DNA of 6,330 bases from Bacillota bacterium (lineage in GTDB: Bacteria > Bacillota > Clostridia > Acetivibrionales > DTU013). Of the stretch, positions 5,398-6,330 are shown one piece after another. A model generated the notes under the pieces. That model made no database searches. It had not been told where the DNA came from and saw nothing but the letters and a program-made list of their open reading frames with translations. Within the stretch, counting starts at the first letter, position 1. The number at the start of each line of letters is the position of its first letter. The position numbers and the translations under genes were made by a program. The DNA is taken from contig JAEWQC010000179.1 of assembly GCA_023399355.1 (NCBI GenBank), positions 1-6,330 on the forward strand, read 5' to 3'.

Positions 5398-6330
5398 TGA
5401 GGAAGCCTGTTCATTCACCGCACAACATGATATTCAACAAACTTGTCAGAAGATTTACCGGCAGGTTTACCGCCAGATTTACCGCCAGGACTTGTAAAAA
5501 CGCATTATCGGCATTCATTATTGCAGTTCTTCTGATTGGCTGCCTGATACCGGTTGCTGCTCAAACCCCTCCGGATATCATCCACCAGATGACCGTGACT
5601 ATTACGCCGCAGCCTGACGGCAACCTGAAAATAAAGTATGATCTCGACTACGAGGCAACCACGGATTTCCCGTCCGATATACAATATCTTGAGGTCGGCG
5701 TACCCAATACTGATTTCTTCCTTTTGGAATATTCACCATCCGCACTCATCTCCAAAGCCGGCGAAAAGACAAGCGGTACTTCGCAGGTACATCTGGACTT
5801 CATAAAGCTGCCAAAGGCCGGAGACCGATTTCAATTGAGCTTTTCCATACTACAGCGATCAATGGCTTACAATGCGGGCGACGGTATTGCTTTTCAGTTC
5901 CGTCCGGGATGGTTCGATTTCGCTGTGATCAATGAAATGCGGGTAATCGTCAATACCAGACAACTATCCTCGGTCCGGTTCAACCCCGCTCCGACAGAAA
6001 CGAAACCGGATCAGGCGATCTGGGTAACCAGAGAAATGAAGGAGAATGATAAAACAGAACTGTATCAAGTCATTTGTGCACGTTCCTCCTACCCCGACCT
6101 GAAGGACAGCGACATTAAAAGCGGTCCCCCTGAGGCATCAGATGCAGATGCCGGTGCAGGTCCGGTCATCGTCATTGTTTTCATCATTATTCTGTTTATT
6201 CTCATTGCAATCATTAAAGGGGCCTCCGGTGGCGGCGGCTATCAAGCAGGCCGATATGGAGGGGGACTCAGAGGCGGTACTACGATCATCGGCGGCCGGG
6301 GCGGAGCAATCGGCGGAGGCGGCAGAAGCT
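5397..6330 (+). CDS. Single-pass membrane protein with glycine-rich C-terminal tail, partial at window end
   Basis: The frame is open from ATG 5397 to the window edge (311 codons visible, no stop). Residues 1-35 are basic and include RFTGRFTARFTARTCKN. A hydrophobic segment (36-54) acts as signal peptide; LIGC (46-49) fits a lipobox, but VAA before Q56 fits signal peptidase I, so lipoprotein status is open. Residues 57-240 are a beta-rich, probably external domain with no family I can name. Residues 256-273 are a strongly hydrophobic transmembrane helix followed by K274, then a tail of about 37 residues made mostly of Gly, Arg, Ile and Tyr (GGGGYQAGRYGGGLRGG and GGRGGAIGGGGRS). A cleaved signal peptide plus one helix places the tail in the cytoplasm, where the upstream radical SAM enzyme acts. 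Substrate status is inference. I recall clostridial membrane proteins with comparable tails that end in Cys/Ala-rich repeats; whether this one does lies outside the window. Confidence 0.88.
   Translation, partial: MRKPVHSPHNMIFNKLVRRFTGRFTARFTARTCKNALSAFIIAVLLIGCLIPVAAQTPPDIIHQMTVTITPQPDGNLKIKYDLDYEATTDFPSDIQYLEVGVPNTDFFLLEYSPSALISKAGEKTSGTSQVHLDFIKLPKAGDRFQLSFSILQRSMAYNAGDGIAFQFRPGWFDFAVINEMRVIVNTRQLSSVRFNPAPTETKPDQAIWVTREMKENDKTELYQVICARSSYPDLKDSDIKSGPPEASDADAGAGPVIVIVFIIILFILIAIIKGASGGGGYQAGRYGGGLRGGTTIIGGRGGAIGGGGRS
5451..5486 (+). repeat. Three 12-bp tandem repeats in the membrane protein gene
   Basis: AGATTTACCGGC, AGGTTTACCGCC and AGATTTACCGCC follow each other without gaps, encoding RFTG-RFTA-RFTA (residues 19-30) in the basic region of the signal peptide. 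Copies differ at one or two positions. The length is a multiple of three, so gain or loss of a copy keeps the frame. Confidence 0.85.

Noticed and set aside
4035..5418. Several minus-strand open frames opposite the radical SAM gene
   Set aside because: Antisense shadows of a GC-richer true gene; no ribosome sites.
1..6330. CRISPR array
   Set aside because: No regularly spaced direct repeats were found; the only repeats are the two short tandem sets within genes.

Overview
The window looks like a piece of chromosome from a low-to-middle GC Firmicute, probably a Clostridium-type anaerobe. The evidence is purine-rich Shine-Dalgarno sites, sigma-A-like promoters, three tRNA genes that all encode their own CCA end, and a radical SAM/SPASM gene of the kind common in Clostridia. 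I cannot name a genus.

Positions 1-1990 are an AT-rich, decayed accessory stretch. A spot count gives 15 G+C in 60 bases at 421-480, against 37 in 60 at 4081-4140. It holds a C-terminal scrap that resembles an IS66-type transposase (42-188, minus) and one intact gene of unknown function with a possible C-terminal winged-helix segment (211-840, minus). It also holds a broken plus-strand fragment (about 965-1204), a short minus-strand fragment (about 1161-1297), and the broken remains of an HNH-like CxxC...EHxPP gene (1265-1707, minus) carrying a nonsense codon, frameshifts and probably an internal deletion. About 280 non-coding bases follow.

Positions 1992-2430 are a minus-strand tRNA operon: a good promoter, then tRNA-Glu(TTC), tRNA-Asp(GTC), a perfect 10-bp hairpin, tRNA-Thr(TGT) and a terminator. 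The accessory stretch begins just beyond that terminator.

Positions 2457-3803 (frame open to 3890), minus, encode a 12-helix major facilitator transporter. A 124-200 bp divergent intergenic region with a TATAAT box separates it from a plus-strand operon.

That operon is the most interesting part. A 460-residue radical SAM protein with a shortened SPASM-like C-terminus (4015-5397) overlaps by one base (TAATG) a membrane protein that runs off the window (5397 onward). The membrane protein has a signal peptide, an external beta-rich domain, one transmembrane helix and a glycine-rich tail predicted to lie in the cytoplasm. The arrangement suggests that the radical SAM enzyme modifies that tail. 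The tail is cut by the window edge, so the key test lies just outside.
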